From JACRPH01 sp041665465 (lineage in GTDB: Archaea > Nanobdellota > Nanobdellia > Woesearchaeales > GW2011-AR9), in assembly GCA_041665465.1 (NCBI GenBank), contig JBAYIU010000001.1, forward strand, positions 1,364,001 through 1,428,000: DNA of 64,000 nt, written 5' to 3'. Shown here in pieces: positions 50,301-59,198 of the stretch. The notes below the pieces were generated by a model. It saw only the letters and a program-made list of their open reading frames with translations, was not told where the DNA came from and ran no database searches. The translations under genes and the position numbers were made by a program. Every line of letters starts with the position of its first letter. The stretch's first letter is position 1.

Positions 50301-53300
50301 TAGAAATCTTCTTTGGAACAATAGTGTACAGTTATGTGAGAATGTTAGTGGAACTTTATCTGGATGTGTGGATTGTAACTCTAGTAATAGTTGTACTTAT
50401 AGTAATATTACTGGGATTATGCTAGCTAATGTTACTCACTTCAGCAATTATAGTACTAATGGAAGTATCAGTGTGGCAGGGGGTTTGATTAATAATATCT
50501 CTGTAGTGAAATATGCGGTTAATAGTACGGTTAATTGCGATTCAAATGTAACCAGTTATGCCCTCTTTATTATTAACGTAACCAATAACAACGCTTACAA
50601 CCTTACCAACATTATTGTTAATGACACTCCCTTATGTACAAATGGGTTATCCCTTCAACAGTCTTTGCCGATATATACTAATTTCTCCTCTTGCAATTAT
50701 GCTTCTTGGACCATTGCTAATCTTGGACCGGGTGAAACTTATAATATCACTCTAAATTTTAGTGTCAGCAGTTCTGGCAATTTAACTAACACTGTGCAGG
50801 TATGGAATGCAACCAGTCAGTTAGTGAACACTACCGGTAATATCACTGTTACTGGTAGTTGTGGTGGAGAAAGTCCGGGGTCAAATTTCCTTTCCAACTT
50901 TGTAGATACTTTTGATGGAGCGACTATTAATACCAGCGTATATAATGTAACCACTGTTGGAAACATCAGTATTTCTCAGAATAATAAATTGGTGATTAAC
51001 GGTTCTAGTGGATATTCATTCGCTGCAACAAATAGCTACGTGAATGTAAGTAATAACTTTAGTGTTTCAGTAAAAGTAAGTAAGTTTGATAACACTACTT
51101 ATGGCATTCTAGCAGGAGATCCTTATTCTAACTTTGGTGTGTTTATCAGTAGCTTTTCTGGCTCGTCTATCTCCTCTAACTTTGTTAGATGTAACATTGC
51201 TATGAATTCAAGTGGTTATTTCTTGAATGTTCCTAACCCTGGAAATACTGTTCCTGTATCTTATGTTGAAAATGCTACTTTAACTCTGAATTATCATGCC
51301 AACAATTATACTTGTGATTGTACTTATGGTGGACAAACTATTTCCTGTGGTAATGAGAGTCTTCCTTCTACCGACTATTCTATCCTATTGTTCGGTGGCC
51401 TCATCTCTGTATCAAATTTACAATTTGATGATCTTAATTTGACGTATAATCCCGTGGCAGCAGCAGAAACTCCTGCAGGTCCAGGATTAACCATTTATAA
51501 TAATGGTTTCTTTGAGAACTTTACTTCTTTGAATTCCACATTTTATAACAACACTCTCATGATCTTTAGTAATCCTTCTATCATTAATGGGCAGTTGATG
51601 ATGAATAAAACCACTTTTGAGGGTACTGGTCAAGATTACTTCTACACTACTGTAGATAATGTTTCAACCAATAGTTCTTGGAACATTTCTGTTTGGATAA
51701 ATTTAACTAACACTACTACTAATGCACAAGGAAGTTATTTGATAGAGGCAGGAATCTTGATTTATAATAGAACTACCTACAGTAGTTCTTTAGCCTGTGA
51801 AGTAGGATATGGTAATGGTATTGGTTTAATATTAGCAAATTATAACAATACTCACAGTTCAGCACCAACGTATACCTCGGTCTCAAGGAGTTATGGTAAC
51901 TTAACTTACAGTTACAACAACGCTACTGGAATTTTTAATTGTTCTTTAGATGATGGCACTTCTGTTGCTGGATCAACTGGTTCTTTCGGTCCGGGTATGG
52001 GTATGGGTGTTGTTTCTCAATTGTCACAAATCGGGGCAGTTGCGCCCAACGGTTCTGTAACTGCTTACTTTGATAATTTTAATTATACTTATGCGGTAGC
52101 AGCAACTCCTGCTGTGACTTACCTATCCAACTTCACGGATGATTTTGCCGGGACTACTCTCAATACCTCGAGATACACTCTAGATGTAGGGGGAACTTTG
52201 GGAATTGCTCAAAATGAGACCGTGATTGTCAATGGAACCGACACCGGTGCAGACAGTTTTGCGGGGACTTATACTAATTTGGGGGTTAACACTTCACGTT
52301 CATTCTATGTTTCTGTAGGGGTCCTAAACCTTACTAACACCAGCGCTATTACCAGTCCGAATGGTTACGCAGACGTTAGTCTTTCCTTGACTGATGTTGG
52401 TCTTGATTTTCTGAATTTTGCTGTCTGTAAGGTTAGGGTTAAACCGACAGGAATCTATTTGGAAGATGATAATGTTCAAAGTGTGCCCATATCTGCTACC
52501 AACGGTACTTTAGTGCTTTCTTTCAACGCTTCCAACCTGAATTATACCTGTGCTTTTGCTGGAGATAGTTTAACTAGTGCCAATCTCTCTGGTTTAGGTG
52601 GAAATAATAGTTTGGATCTTGTTGCCGAAGCACTTAATACTTCTGTCTGGGCAGAGATAGATAATCTAGAATTTGCTTATGGGGTTTATTCTGCTCCCGT
52701 AGAAACTCCTGCTGTGACTTACCTTTCTAACTTCACTGATAGTTTTACTGGAGTTACTATCAACACTAGCAGATATATCTTAGATGAAGGCGGAAACTTA
52801 TCTATGGCTCAGAATGGTACTTTGGTGGTCAATGGTACTGATAGTGGTTTTGATAGTTGGGAAGGAGTGTATACTAATTTAGGAGTTAACACTTCAGATT
52901 CTTTTTACATTTCAGTTGATGTTAATCTTACTAATACTAGTGCGATTACCAATGCGAGTGGTGCCACTCGTGCTTATATCTCACTCGCTGATGTGGCAAC
53001 TGAACTGGATTTTGCGATGTGTGTAATTTACATAAGTCCAGCGGAGGTTGCTTTACAGGATGGTGAGGGCGGTGGTCATGCTATGCCTCTATCTATAACC
53101 AATGGTACGCTGGTTATGGCTTTCAACGTTTCAAGTATGAATTATAGCTGTCAGTTTGCTGGACAAAATCTAACTCATGCTAATCTCTCTAGTCCAAGTG
53201 GTAATTATAGTTTGTTCTTAGAGTCTGATGCTTTGTATACCTCGACGTGGGCAGAGATGGATAACTTAGAGTTTGCCTATGGAGTTTATTCTGCTCCCGT

Positions 53301-56300
53301 AGCAGAAACTCCTGCTGTGACTTACCTATCCAACTTCAACGATACTTTTGATGGAGCGACTATTAATACCAGTAGGTATACTGTTATTTCTGATGGGAAT
53401 ACTACCCTGTCTCAGAATAATAAAGTTATCATTAATGGTACTTCCGGTAGACCCATGATGGGGATGAATAGCGCGGTAAACATCAGTAATAATTTCAGTG
53501 TTTCAGTCAAAGTAAGTAAATTTGACAATACCACTTATAGTATTATGGGAGCAGATCCTTATTCTTCTTTTGGGTTGTATATCGGTAACTTTTCTAATTC
53601 CAGTTATGATAAAGGCTTTGTTCGATGTAAACTTGCCATGAATTCTAGTGGTTATTTCTTGAATCATCCTAATTCCGGAAACACTGTTCCTGTCTCTTAT
53701 GTAGAGAATGGAACTCTTACCTTGACATATTATGCTAATAATTATTCCAATAGTTGTAATTATGATGGGAAAAATGTTTCTGGCATTAATGAGAGTTCTT
53801 CTTCTGGAGTATATTCTATCATTATGAATGCACAACCCCTTTCTTTAATCAACTTACAATTTGATGACCTTAATTTGACGTATAATCCTGTAGCAGCAAC
53901 TCCTGCTTCTGATAACTCTCCTAATGTTACTCTAGCCAATCCTGAAAATAATTATGTCAACGATTCTGCGTCGAGAATTAATATCACTTTTGAATGTGAT
54001 GCTACTGATGATTATCAACTAGTTAATGTCTCTTTATATTTAACTAATCCTGCTAATGCTTCTTTTGCTCTGAATCAAACCACCAATGTTGGTGGCACAT
54101 CTAATTCAACTAGTTGGTTAGTAGAATTAGGTAATGGAAATTATACTTGGGGTTGTCTAGCATTCGATAATGCTTCTCAGTCCAGTTTCTCTACCCTCAA
54201 TCACAGTATTCTAATAAACCATACTGTCTCGATATCTGATACCACTTATCCTACTGTAACCCTAATCTCTCCTGCAAGCAGTTCTTACACAAACGCTAAC
54301 AATAGTACCTTACCTTTTGTGTTCGGATACCAAGACAGTAATGATGCTACTGCTAACTGTACCTTATACCTGAACGGAGTAGCTAGAGGGAATAACGCTA
54401 GCACTAGAAACAACACTAACACTAATCTGTATTCTAGTACTACCTTCTCTGAAGGAAGTAATTCTTGGTACGTTAACTGTACTGATGCCGCTGGAAATAC
54501 TAACGGAACTTCTACTTGGACTTTCATTGCTGATACTATTAATCCAACTGCTTCAATTAATTCCATTAATACTCAGTATAGTGGTCAATGGACCAATACT
54601 CAAACTTTAAGTATTAATGCTACTGCTAGCGATGTTAACATTAATTATTGGAACCTTTCTGTATACAACAGTAATAGTTTAATTACTTCCAATCAGACTT
54701 CTGGAAGCAACCTTAATAATCTCGTTACTCTAAGTGTTTCTGCTGATGGAAATTATACTGTGAATTTAACCGTAACGGATCAAGTTAATAATTCCAACAC
54801 TTCCACTTTCAATCTTCTAGTTGATACCTTTGCTCCTACTGTTAATTTGACTACTCCTCCTACAAATGTCTTAGTGTCCTTGGCATCAATAACTTCCACT
54901 TTCAATTTCACTGATGCTAGTTCTTCTAGCGCTAATTGCACTTTGTATGTGGGGGGGATAGTTAAAGCAACTAACTCCTCTGTACTTAATTACACTAATA
55001 CTGTGCTTACTGGTAGTTCTCTCTCTGAAGGGAACAATTCTTGGTATGTTAATTGTACTGATTTAGCAAGCAATACTGGAATCTCTGAAGTAAGAGTTAT
55101 TCGAGTAGACACTACCACTCCCAGTGTCAGTGGTGCTAGTGTAAACGTAAGTCGAGCTAAATCTTCTACTTTGGTTGGAATCAATGTTACTGTAACCGAT
55201 ACCAATTTAGCCTGGGTTAAGGCTAATGGGATAAACATGAGTGCCAGTGGAAGCGACATGTACAATCTTAGTGCAACTGCCTCTACTTTAGGATGTAGCG
55301 AAGGTACTTGTACTATTACTATAATTGCCAATGATTCTGCTAGAAATGCTAATAGTAGCGTTACTACCAGTTATGTGGTAGATGATACTGCTCCTGCACT
55401 GTTCTCTAACTCCACTTCTATCGCTACTGGATCAGTATACAATGCTTCATCTACTTATTACTTCAATGTTACTTGGAATGAAACCGGAACCATTTCTAGT
55501 CCCTTATTAGAATTTAACAGTGCAAATTATACTATGACTACGGTTGGAAGCGGTGTTTATTATTATACTTTTACCGATTTAGCAACTAGTACTTATTCTT
55601 ACAAATTCATTGCTATAGATGATTCTGGGAATAGTAATGAGACTGCTAGTTATACTTACGTTGTAGCTCAGGCAACTCCCTCTATCACCGCTTTACTTAA
55701 TGGTACAGCTGCTAACCTAAGTGTCGCTTATCCCAATACCGTTAATGCTTCGGGAAGTACCGACGCTGGAACCTTAGCTATTTATCGTAACGGGACATCT
55801 GTAACTAATGGGGCTGCATCTCTTTTAACTGTTGGATCTTATAGATATGATTTTAACGTTACTGGAAATCAGAATTATACTAACGCTTCTGCTACCTTGT
55901 ATGCTACTGTGACTAAAGGTACTCCTGTCCTAACTTATTACTTAAATGGAAATACCACAAACTTAAGTGTTGTTTATCCTAATACCGTTAATGCTACTGC
56001 ATCAACTACTGCAGGAACCTTAACCATTTACAGAAATGAAACTAATGTTACTAGTGAGAATGGTGCAGCAACTTCTTTAGCTGTTGGATATTATCAATAT
56101 GATTTCAATATAAGTGGTGGAGAGAATTATACTGATACTTCTACTACTTTGTATGCTAATGTAACAATTGGAACTCCAACCTTGTCCCTGTACTTAAACG
56201 GAGCAGAAAACAATATGTCTGTAAACTACGGAACTAAAGTAAATGTTACTGGAACAGGTTCTGCATCTCAATTAAGTTATACCCTCTATCGTAACAATGT

Positions 56301-57438
56301 ATCTACCCCTAACCCTGAAATTCTTTCCAATCTGTCTTACGGGACCAATTACACTTACCTCTTTAACACCAGCGGAAATGCCAATTACAGTGCTTCCTCG
56401 GTGTCTTACCAATTAGAAGTATTGTTGGGAGCGACTCAAGAATTAACCAATTCAACTGATATTACTGTTACTAATACTACTACCGAAATTGTAATTCAGA
56501 ATTCTAGTTTATCTCAAGTACGACTAAATTCTAGTATCGCTAGTACTACTCAAGTAAATCTTTCTTTAGGTTTACTGATGGATCAGTCTACTGGAACTTT
56601 CAGTCTAGGAGAAAATAACTTCACCATGACTAGGGAAGTCTCTGGAGTGAACTATACTGTAGATATCCCGGCTAATACTAACTTGACTGGTGGAAGTGCT
56701 TGGGATGGTAAGTTTACTTTGCCCACTTTACCTGCTACTAGCGGATTTACTGCACCTTCTGGCAGTGTTAATTTAGTGATTGAAGTTGGTTCTACGGTGG
56801 AGATTAATCTCTCCGCTCCGGCAAAAATCGTTTTAAATGGAATGTCTGGAAAATCTGCAGGATGGTCCAGAAGTGGTACTATCACTGAGATAACCACTGT
56901 TTGTGATAATGCTACCTTGCCTACCAACATTAATACTACTAGTCCTAGAATCTGTTCTGTTGATAGTGGTAGTGATCTAATCGTTTGGACTTATCATTTC
57001 ACTAACTTTGCTGCTTACACTCCCAGCGACGGATCTTCTAGTAGTTCTAGTAGCGGTGGAGGAAGTAGTAGTAGCAGCAGCACTCCCTCTTCTGCCCCAA
57101 CAGAATACGCTACCGAGAACCCTGCTCCTAAATTGCCTTCAGTAACTAAAGCACCAACAGTGACTGCTCCGGTTGAAGTGCCAGTGGAAAATCCCGTTAC
57201 GACTGTTCCTGAGACTGTTCCGGTTGAAGAGAATAAAGCTTTAGCGGGAATGGCTATCTCTGATCAACTTCGTTCAATCTTAACCGATTGGAGTAATTTA
57301 TGGATTGGGTTAGTGGTGGTGGCTTTAATCGTTCTATCTCTATATCCTGTATTTAAGAGAGTTAAAAATAATCGTAACCGGGAAGAGATGCGAGAAGAAT
57401 TAAGACAACAAGCGGCTAAGAAAATCAAACAGAAATAA
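44341..57438 (+). CDS. Giant modular surface protein, 4365 aa
   Basis: The layout is a basic N-terminus, a membrane helix (about residues 32-50), then three large modules (about residues 93-700, 909-1475 and 1479-2046). Each begins with a GAYTGGNW motif and ends with TLSGCVDCNS, TYSNITGIMLANVTHFSNYS, with right-handed beta-helix-like repeats between. The next parts are a CARDB/DUF11-like domain (about 2050-2180) and about six jellyroll-like units (YLSNFxDxFxGxTINTSRY; one copy precedes module 2). Then come Ig-like units (about 3190-3780), three units (AYPNTVNAS type) and a terminal domain. A Ser-rich stalk, membrane helix (WIGLVVVALIVLSLYPVF) and basic tail finish it. N-x-S/T sequons are extremely frequent, implying heavy N-glycosylation. 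SD AGGTG precedes the ATG. The role is probably adhesion or an S-layer-like coat. Confidence 0.85.
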   Translation: MKKKKKVVRKVHSKVRSKVGTQPSSPFLSVGLRGLATLLVIFGILFSLQLYSSESSLLKEGWTSLSQGFNGMGNLLTGAAVGVEEMQVQAGDCAGAYTGGNWTINSSVSCSNDVISVDGFVIIRNDSISPELVVNNFSLTTTGVYDLRGNSTNIVLAVPDLDSSTPSAYTNDWDANSGREFRIAMNESQNRIMVYVNNTDNSSFLYEFDLDDNPSTGGIVGAGDDFGIGYIGDFGGPLIGCYNSSDPQNNLILLSCDNSPLTCGNVDGYDGTFMGNFTVYCNNSGNAYEVVIDLTNASDGIWETKPVYALDPTDQSSPFYYTTFRNNSVLDSGINASGNLVLNNVTLNLENNFTISGGNLDIQKSNLTFRLTSNGSANFMISSGTAFANINHSAFTSNNSILRWKARITDGDYNLTNNVFSYVGYDNGDGIGYNYEVGFYFASPLGGLVYNNTFSNCGTIAEASCVSLVDGDGNSRNTGLNFSSNTIFSESAGLGTFYLSDYSNTSYTSGVFIGNNTFYGRFSVGGRNHIISGNYINKSLWLSSVEYNNTFINNEVRTELGFASINEQNTSYGSSIIIYSNGYGKMTWSGKDNIQMGLVSVDETFGLGNYFYVGNNLLGLNVGNGAGIDFSVLNTTASLEFYSLLWNNSVQLCVNNSGTLSGCVDCNSGNNCTYSNITGIMLANVTHFSNYSTNGSISVAESPAVTYLTNFTDTFTGTTINASRYTITQSGLNVSQSDKIIFNGSYEGATFFTNSFVDTNQSFVISINVAKFDQTEYVGILEDIGPLGGAPDDNEVGISIENDTTRILMCKLLKNDTGYFIEANGFTHPAETMQVNYTEGQLFSLNYSNIDGRYSCNYAGEMVSNTNSSAAGADFITFDAEAISQMNLQLDDLNFYYGTLVEEAPGSSYCGGAYTGGNWNINSSISCSNEAITVNGTLTVADNSVSANDVTNNFTSNSAANYNLRDNSTNIVLAVPDLDSSTPSAYTNDWDSNSSHEFRIAMNETQNRLIIFTNNTNNLDFAYSLNLDEGLSGGVFGPEYGDDFLVGYSGGPAIGCYNSSLLDLNVLPCDSSPVTCGNVSGYDSNYDGNFTVYCNNSGNAYEIVIDLANTGNGLWKNKPVYALDLNTSAFYYTTFRNSSILPVVAVGNLTLNNVTLNLQNNLTLSGGYLNIYDSNVTMMLTANNSANMDIRSSNVNLSGTTFSANNTNFKYIIAIQNGSYANNDFSDLALWVYPGTGGVFSNNVVSNCGGTPACIMAAIGYSNGFNFTGNNITATSGTAWATMVAGNNYTFSNNNIYGSASLFYGNVSVSNNLFNRSLSSTKEYGIDMIIFTNNIIFPGINSQLMGDWNDTLPDTFIYSNNYGKITWNLSNYTTPEPNPSSFGLGYNLYLNNNIVGVNAQLSLINFNTTASIEFYGLPWNNSVQLCNNISGTLSGCVDCNSGNNCTYSNITGIMLANVTHFSNYSTNGSTGVAEVGVSYCSGAYTGGNWNVSSSINCSNEVIPVNGIITVQDLSETAVTQFGASTGGIYDLRNNSTGVFDTDLSSSTPSAYTTDWDSDSNRVFKIAMNESSDTIQVYGSLPNVTALYSFDLDNNAATGTSVGGSGSSGMDLTFGYHADAGGVLMACYNSSVPGMYLTWFAASGSIVCGQTMDVGYDRNYTITFNSTASGGGNTFEFIINSTGSWTDKRVELMDGGNAYYYYTKFKTSGAVAGGRGNLTLNNVTLTLSGNLTINGILNVNRSFLYFGSNNTLFTSNIGASILINNSNVTSNGSIRYGIRSLGSDFTLENSYLNDLGAVVSSMTYPLKMEGTGGMIKNLSLGANQKMYGVQIAGSGISVLNSTFSGSANTINLLAGSYNNIIRGNNLSTGISYLNGGSSYNNLIAENTIAGVGNILIGQTSPAHLPYNNTYLNNNIQQVITTYVVNYTNYFIYNNSYGQIKWTKNNFSSSFGGNAVLVLDQTVFVRSNLLGVTPNMYMGNFNTTAELTFRNLLWNNSVQLCENVSGTLSGCVDCNSSNSCTYSNITGIMLANVTHFSNYSTNGSISVAGGLINNISVVKYAVNSTVNCDSNVTSYALFIINVTNNNAYNLTNIIVNDTPLCTNGLSLQQSLPIYTNFSSCNYASWTIANLGPGETYNITLNFSVSSSGNLTNTVQVWNATSQLVNTTGNITVTGSCGGESPGSNFLSNFVDTFDGATINTSVYNVTTVGNISISQNNKLVINGSSGYSFAATNSYVNVSNNFSVSVKVSKFDNTTYGILAGDPYSNFGVFISSFSGSSISSNFVRCNIAMNSSGYFLNVPNPGNTVPVSYVENATLTLNYHANNYTCDCTYGGQTISCGNESLPSTDYSILLFGGLISVSNLQFDDLNLTYNPVAAAETPAGPGLTIYNNGFFENFTSLNSTFYNNTLMIFSNPSIINGQLMMNKTTFEGTGQDYFYTTVDNVSTNSSWNISVWINLTNTTTNAQGSYLIEAGILIYNRTTYSSSLACEVGYGNGIGLILANYNNTHSSAPTYTSVSRSYGNLTYSYNNATGIFNCSLDDGTSVAGSTGSFGPGMGMGVVSQLSQIGAVAPNGSVTAYFDNFNYTYAVAATPAVTYLSNFTDDFAGTTLNTSRYTLDVGGTLGIAQNETVIVNGTDTGADSFAGTYTNLGVNTSRSFYVSVGVLNLTNTSAITSPNGYADVSLSLTDVGLDFLNFAVCKVRVKPTGIYLEDDNVQSVPISATNGTLVLSFNASNLNYTCAFAGDSLTSANLSGLGGNNSLDLVAEALNTSVWAEIDNLEFAYGVYSAPVETPAVTYLSNFTDSFTGVTINTSRYILDEGGNLSMAQNGTLVVNGTDSGFDSWEGVYTNLGVNTSDSFYISVDVNLTNTSAITNASGATRAYISLADVATELDFAMCVIYISPAEVALQDGEGGGHAMPLSITNGTLVMAFNVSSMNYSCQFAGQNLTHANLSSPSGNYSLFLESDALYTSTWAEMDNLEFAYGVYSAPVAETPAVTYLSNFNDTFDGATINTSRYTVISDGNTTLSQNNKVIINGTSGRPMMGMNSAVNISNNFSVSVKVSKFDNTTYSIMGADPYSSFGLYIGNFSNSSYDKGFVRCKLAMNSSGYFLNHPNSGNTVPVSYVENGTLTLTYYANNYSNSCNYDGKNVSGINESSSSGVYSIIMNAQPLSLINLQFDDLNLTYNPVAATPASDNSPNVTLANPENNYVNDSASRINITFECDATDDYQLVNVSLYLTNPANASFALNQTTNVGGTSNSTSWLVELGNGNYTWGCLAFDNASQSSFSTLNHSILINHTVSISDTTYPTVTLISPASSSYTNANNSTLPFVFGYQDSNDATANCTLYLNGVARGNNASTRNNTNTNLYSSTTFSEGSNSWYVNCTDAAGNTNGTSTWTFIADTINPTASINSINTQYSGQWTNTQTLSINATASDVNINYWNLSVYNSNSLITSNQTSGSNLNNLVTLSVSADGNYTVNLTVTDQVNNSNTSTFNLLVDTFAPTVNLTTPPTNVLVSLASITSTFNFTDASSSSANCTLYVGGIVKATNSSVLNYTNTVLTGSSLSEGNNSWYVNCTDLASNTGISEVRVIRVDTTTPSVSGASVNVSRAKSSTLVGINVTVTDTNLAWVKANGINMSASGSDMYNLSATASTLGCSEGTCTITIIANDSARNANSSVTTSYVVDDTAPALFSNSTSIATGSVYNASSTYYFNVTWNETGTISSPLLEFNSANYTMTTVGSGVYYYTFTDLATSTYSYKFIAIDDSGNSNETASYTYVVAQATPSITALLNGTAANLSVAYPNTVNASGSTDAGTLAIYRNGTSVTNGAASLLTVGSYRYDFNVTGNQNYTNASATLYATVTKGTPVLTYYLNGNTTNLSVVYPNTVNATASTTAGTLTIYRNETNVTSENGAATSLAVGYYQYDFNISGGENYTDTSTTLYANVTIGTPTLSLYLNGAENNMSVNYGTKVNVTGTGSASQLSYTLYRNNVSTPNPEILSNLSYGTNYTYLFNTSGNANYSASSVSYQLEVLLGATQELTNSTDITVTNTTTEIVIQNSSLSQVRLNSSIASTTQVNLSLGLLMDQSTGTFSLGENNFTMTREVSGVNYTVDIPANTNLTGGSAWDGKFTLPTLPATSGFTAPSGSVNLVIEVGSTVEINLSAPAKIVLNGMSGKSAGWSRSGTITEITTVCDNATLPTNINTTSPRICSVDSGSDLIVWTYHFTNFAAYTPSDGSSSSSSSGGGSSSSSSTPSSAPTEYATENPAPKLPSVTKAPTVTAPVEVPVENPVTTVPETVPVEENKALAGMAISDQLRSILTDWSNLWIGLVVVALIVLSLYPVFKRVKNNRNREEMREELRQQAAKKIKQK
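46313..50475 (+). repeat. Near-identical repeat blocks inside the giant gene
   Basis: A block of about 125 bp encoding GTLSGCVDCNS to NYSTNGS recurs at about 46313, 48627 and 50347 with only scattered changes. Another block, encoding TNIVLAVPDLDSSTPSAYTN, is almost the same at 44788 and 47237. Such DNA identity within diverged modules suggests recent duplication or gene conversion. Confidence 0.8.
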
Positions 57439-57441
57439 TGT

Positions 57442-59112
57442 TTATATCTTTTTAATCATGTAAGGTCCTTCTAAGCGATACCCTAACTTTCTGTAATAAT
57501 TACGAACACCTATTCCGGAAATAATTACCATTCTAGTCTTAGAATATTTTCTAGCTATCTCTTCTGCTGTTTTCATCAACTTTTTACCCCATCCTCGATG
57601 TTGGACGGTTCCTTCTTCTCCGATAGCGGTAGCTGTGCCATACACATGTAATTCTCTGATTAATGCAGAATTCTTAGTAATCTCTTTTCTTAACAAAGTT
57701 GAAGGGAAACGCATTCTGATAAATCCAATTAGTAAATCATTCTTGATGTCTTCTGCAGAAATGAAGAACTCTTCTCCTTGAGAGGCATCATATTCATTTA
57801 CTTTAATCTTAATATCTTTCCACGAAATCTTATGTCCTTTTGGTTCTCGGCAACGGATACAACGACAATTTACAGGATAGGTCTGATGCAGATATTGACG
57901 TAGATTGGTCATCTTTACTCCCGCTACGATCTGGGTGGAAGGAATGTCTCGCTGGATGCGCATGATTCTACAATATTCCGGAACGTACTTCTTAAACTTA
58001 AAGATCATCTCTGCTGCATCTTCTGCAACTAATGGTTTAAACTTCCCTTGTTGATATTCCTTATATAATTTGGTTCCTTTAGCTACCATGCATGGATATA
58101 TCTTCAACATATCAGGACGATAGTTTTGGTCAGAGAATAGTCTAATCATCCCTTTAAGATCTTCCTCTTTACTTAATCCAGGAAGTCCAGGCATATAATG
58201 TCCTGCAACTTTAAATCCGAGATCTTTCAATATTTGGATAGATTGTTGAGTCTGTAAGGTGGTATGTCCGCGTTGAATCCGCTGAAGAGTCTTATCATAT
58301 ACACTTTGTATCCCTAACTCTACTCTGGTACAACCCAGACGAAGCATTTCATTGCCTTGAATTAATAGTCCATAATCCGGGCGAGTCTCAATACATAAAG
58401 CCACTGCTTTGATGGTTGAAGTCTCGTTTCTCTTTTGTTCTTTGATCAAAGAAGAACGTCCTTTCAGAGCTAACATCTTTTTCTTTACTCTTTTAATCCT
58501 GGTTGTATCATTAGGCGGTGCAGGAAGTTCAAAGAACTGTTTGAATTTAAGATAATTTAATTCTCCTCGATAATAAAATTGTTGAGAGAAATCGTTCATG
58601 GCCTTGAATGCAAATTTAATAAACTTTTCTTGATATGGTTTAGGAAAACTTGGAAAGGTTCCACCCATAACTATCAGTTCTACTTTTTCGCAGTTGTGTC
58701 CCAACAAAATGTATTGTTCTAATCGGTTCATCACTTGCAGGTATGGATCATAATCATTATGGATTCCGCGCATGGTAGCGGGTTCAGTTCCGGTATAGGA
58801 TTGAGGAACGTTGCCGAAAGCACTTTTTACTCCTCCTGGACACATGATACATTTTCCGTGAGGACAAGGGAAAGGTTGGGTCATAATAGCGACGGGAGCT
58901 ACTCCGGAAAGACTTCTTACTGGTTTACTTAGCAAGAAAGGTCTTAGTTTTACTGCTTCTTGTTTATTAGCATGTAGAAGAATCTGGATATTAGTGGGCA
59001 CTTCTTTTAAATTATATTTTCTGGATAGGTCTCTCTTAATCTGATCGAACTCTTTTAGAGATAGGTTTCTTCTAAGTAGGATCTTAAGTAGTTCGGGGTA
59101 AAATTCAGACAT
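57442..59112 (-). CDS. elp3: Elp3-type tRNA U34 acetyltransferase (radical SAM + GNAT)
   Basis: The radical SAM core has the cluster motif PFPCPHGKCIMCPGGV, GGTFPSFP, ELGIQSVYDKTL and GHYMPGLPG. The C-terminal GNAT domain (about residues 400-556) contains RELHVYGTATAIGEEG and HRGWGKKLMKTAEEIA, the acetyl-CoA-binding loop. Elp3 adds the carboxymethyl group precursor to wobble uridine 34. I start it at the ATG 59112 (MSEFYPELLKI), because the in-frame ATG at 59169 adds an unrelated hydrophobic stretch not seen in the family. The 556-aa length is normal. The stop lies 3 bp from the giant gene's stop. Confidence 0.96.
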   Translation of the reverse strand: MSEFYPELLKILLRRNLSLKEFDQIKRDLSRKYNLKEVPTNIQILLHANKQEAVKLRPFLLSKPVRSLSGVAPVAIMTQPFPCPHGKCIMCPGGVKSAFGNVPQSYTGTEPATMRGIHNDYDPYLQVMNRLEQYILLGHNCEKVELIVMGGTFPSFPKPYQEKFIKFAFKAMNDFSQQFYYRGELNYLKFKQFFELPAPPNDTTRIKRVKKKMLALKGRSSLIKEQKRNETSTIKAVALCIETRPDYGLLIQGNEMLRLGCTRVELGIQSVYDKTLQRIQRGHTTLQTQQSIQILKDLGFKVAGHYMPGLPGLSKEEDLKGMIRLFSDQNYRPDMLKIYPCMVAKGTKLYKEYQQGKFKPLVAEDAAEMIFKFKKYVPEYCRIMRIQRDIPSTQIVAGVKMTNLRQYLHQTYPVNCRCIRCREPKGHKISWKDIKIKVNEYDASQGEEFFISAEDIKNDLLIGFIRMRFPSTLLRKEITKNSALIRELHVYGTATAIGEEGTVQHRGWGKKLMKTAEEIARKYSKTRMVIISGIGVRNYYRKLGYRLEGPYMIKKI

Positions 59113-59198
59113 GAGTAGTAGAAAAGATAGTTTGAATAAAAGGTTTTCTGTGGTTAGACAAAATTTCATAAATTTTTATAAAAAAGAGCCTCTTAAAT

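Noticed and set aside
53503..53835. Several long frames antisense to the giant surface gene
   Set aside because: Ser/Thr/Asn-rich repetitive coding DNA commonly leaves the other strand open; none has a motif, ribosome site or sensible composition.
59112..59169. Upstream ATG of elp3 giving a hydrophobic 19-residue extension
   Set aside because: The extension has no counterpart in the family, and the downstream ATG starts the usual Elp3 N-terminus.
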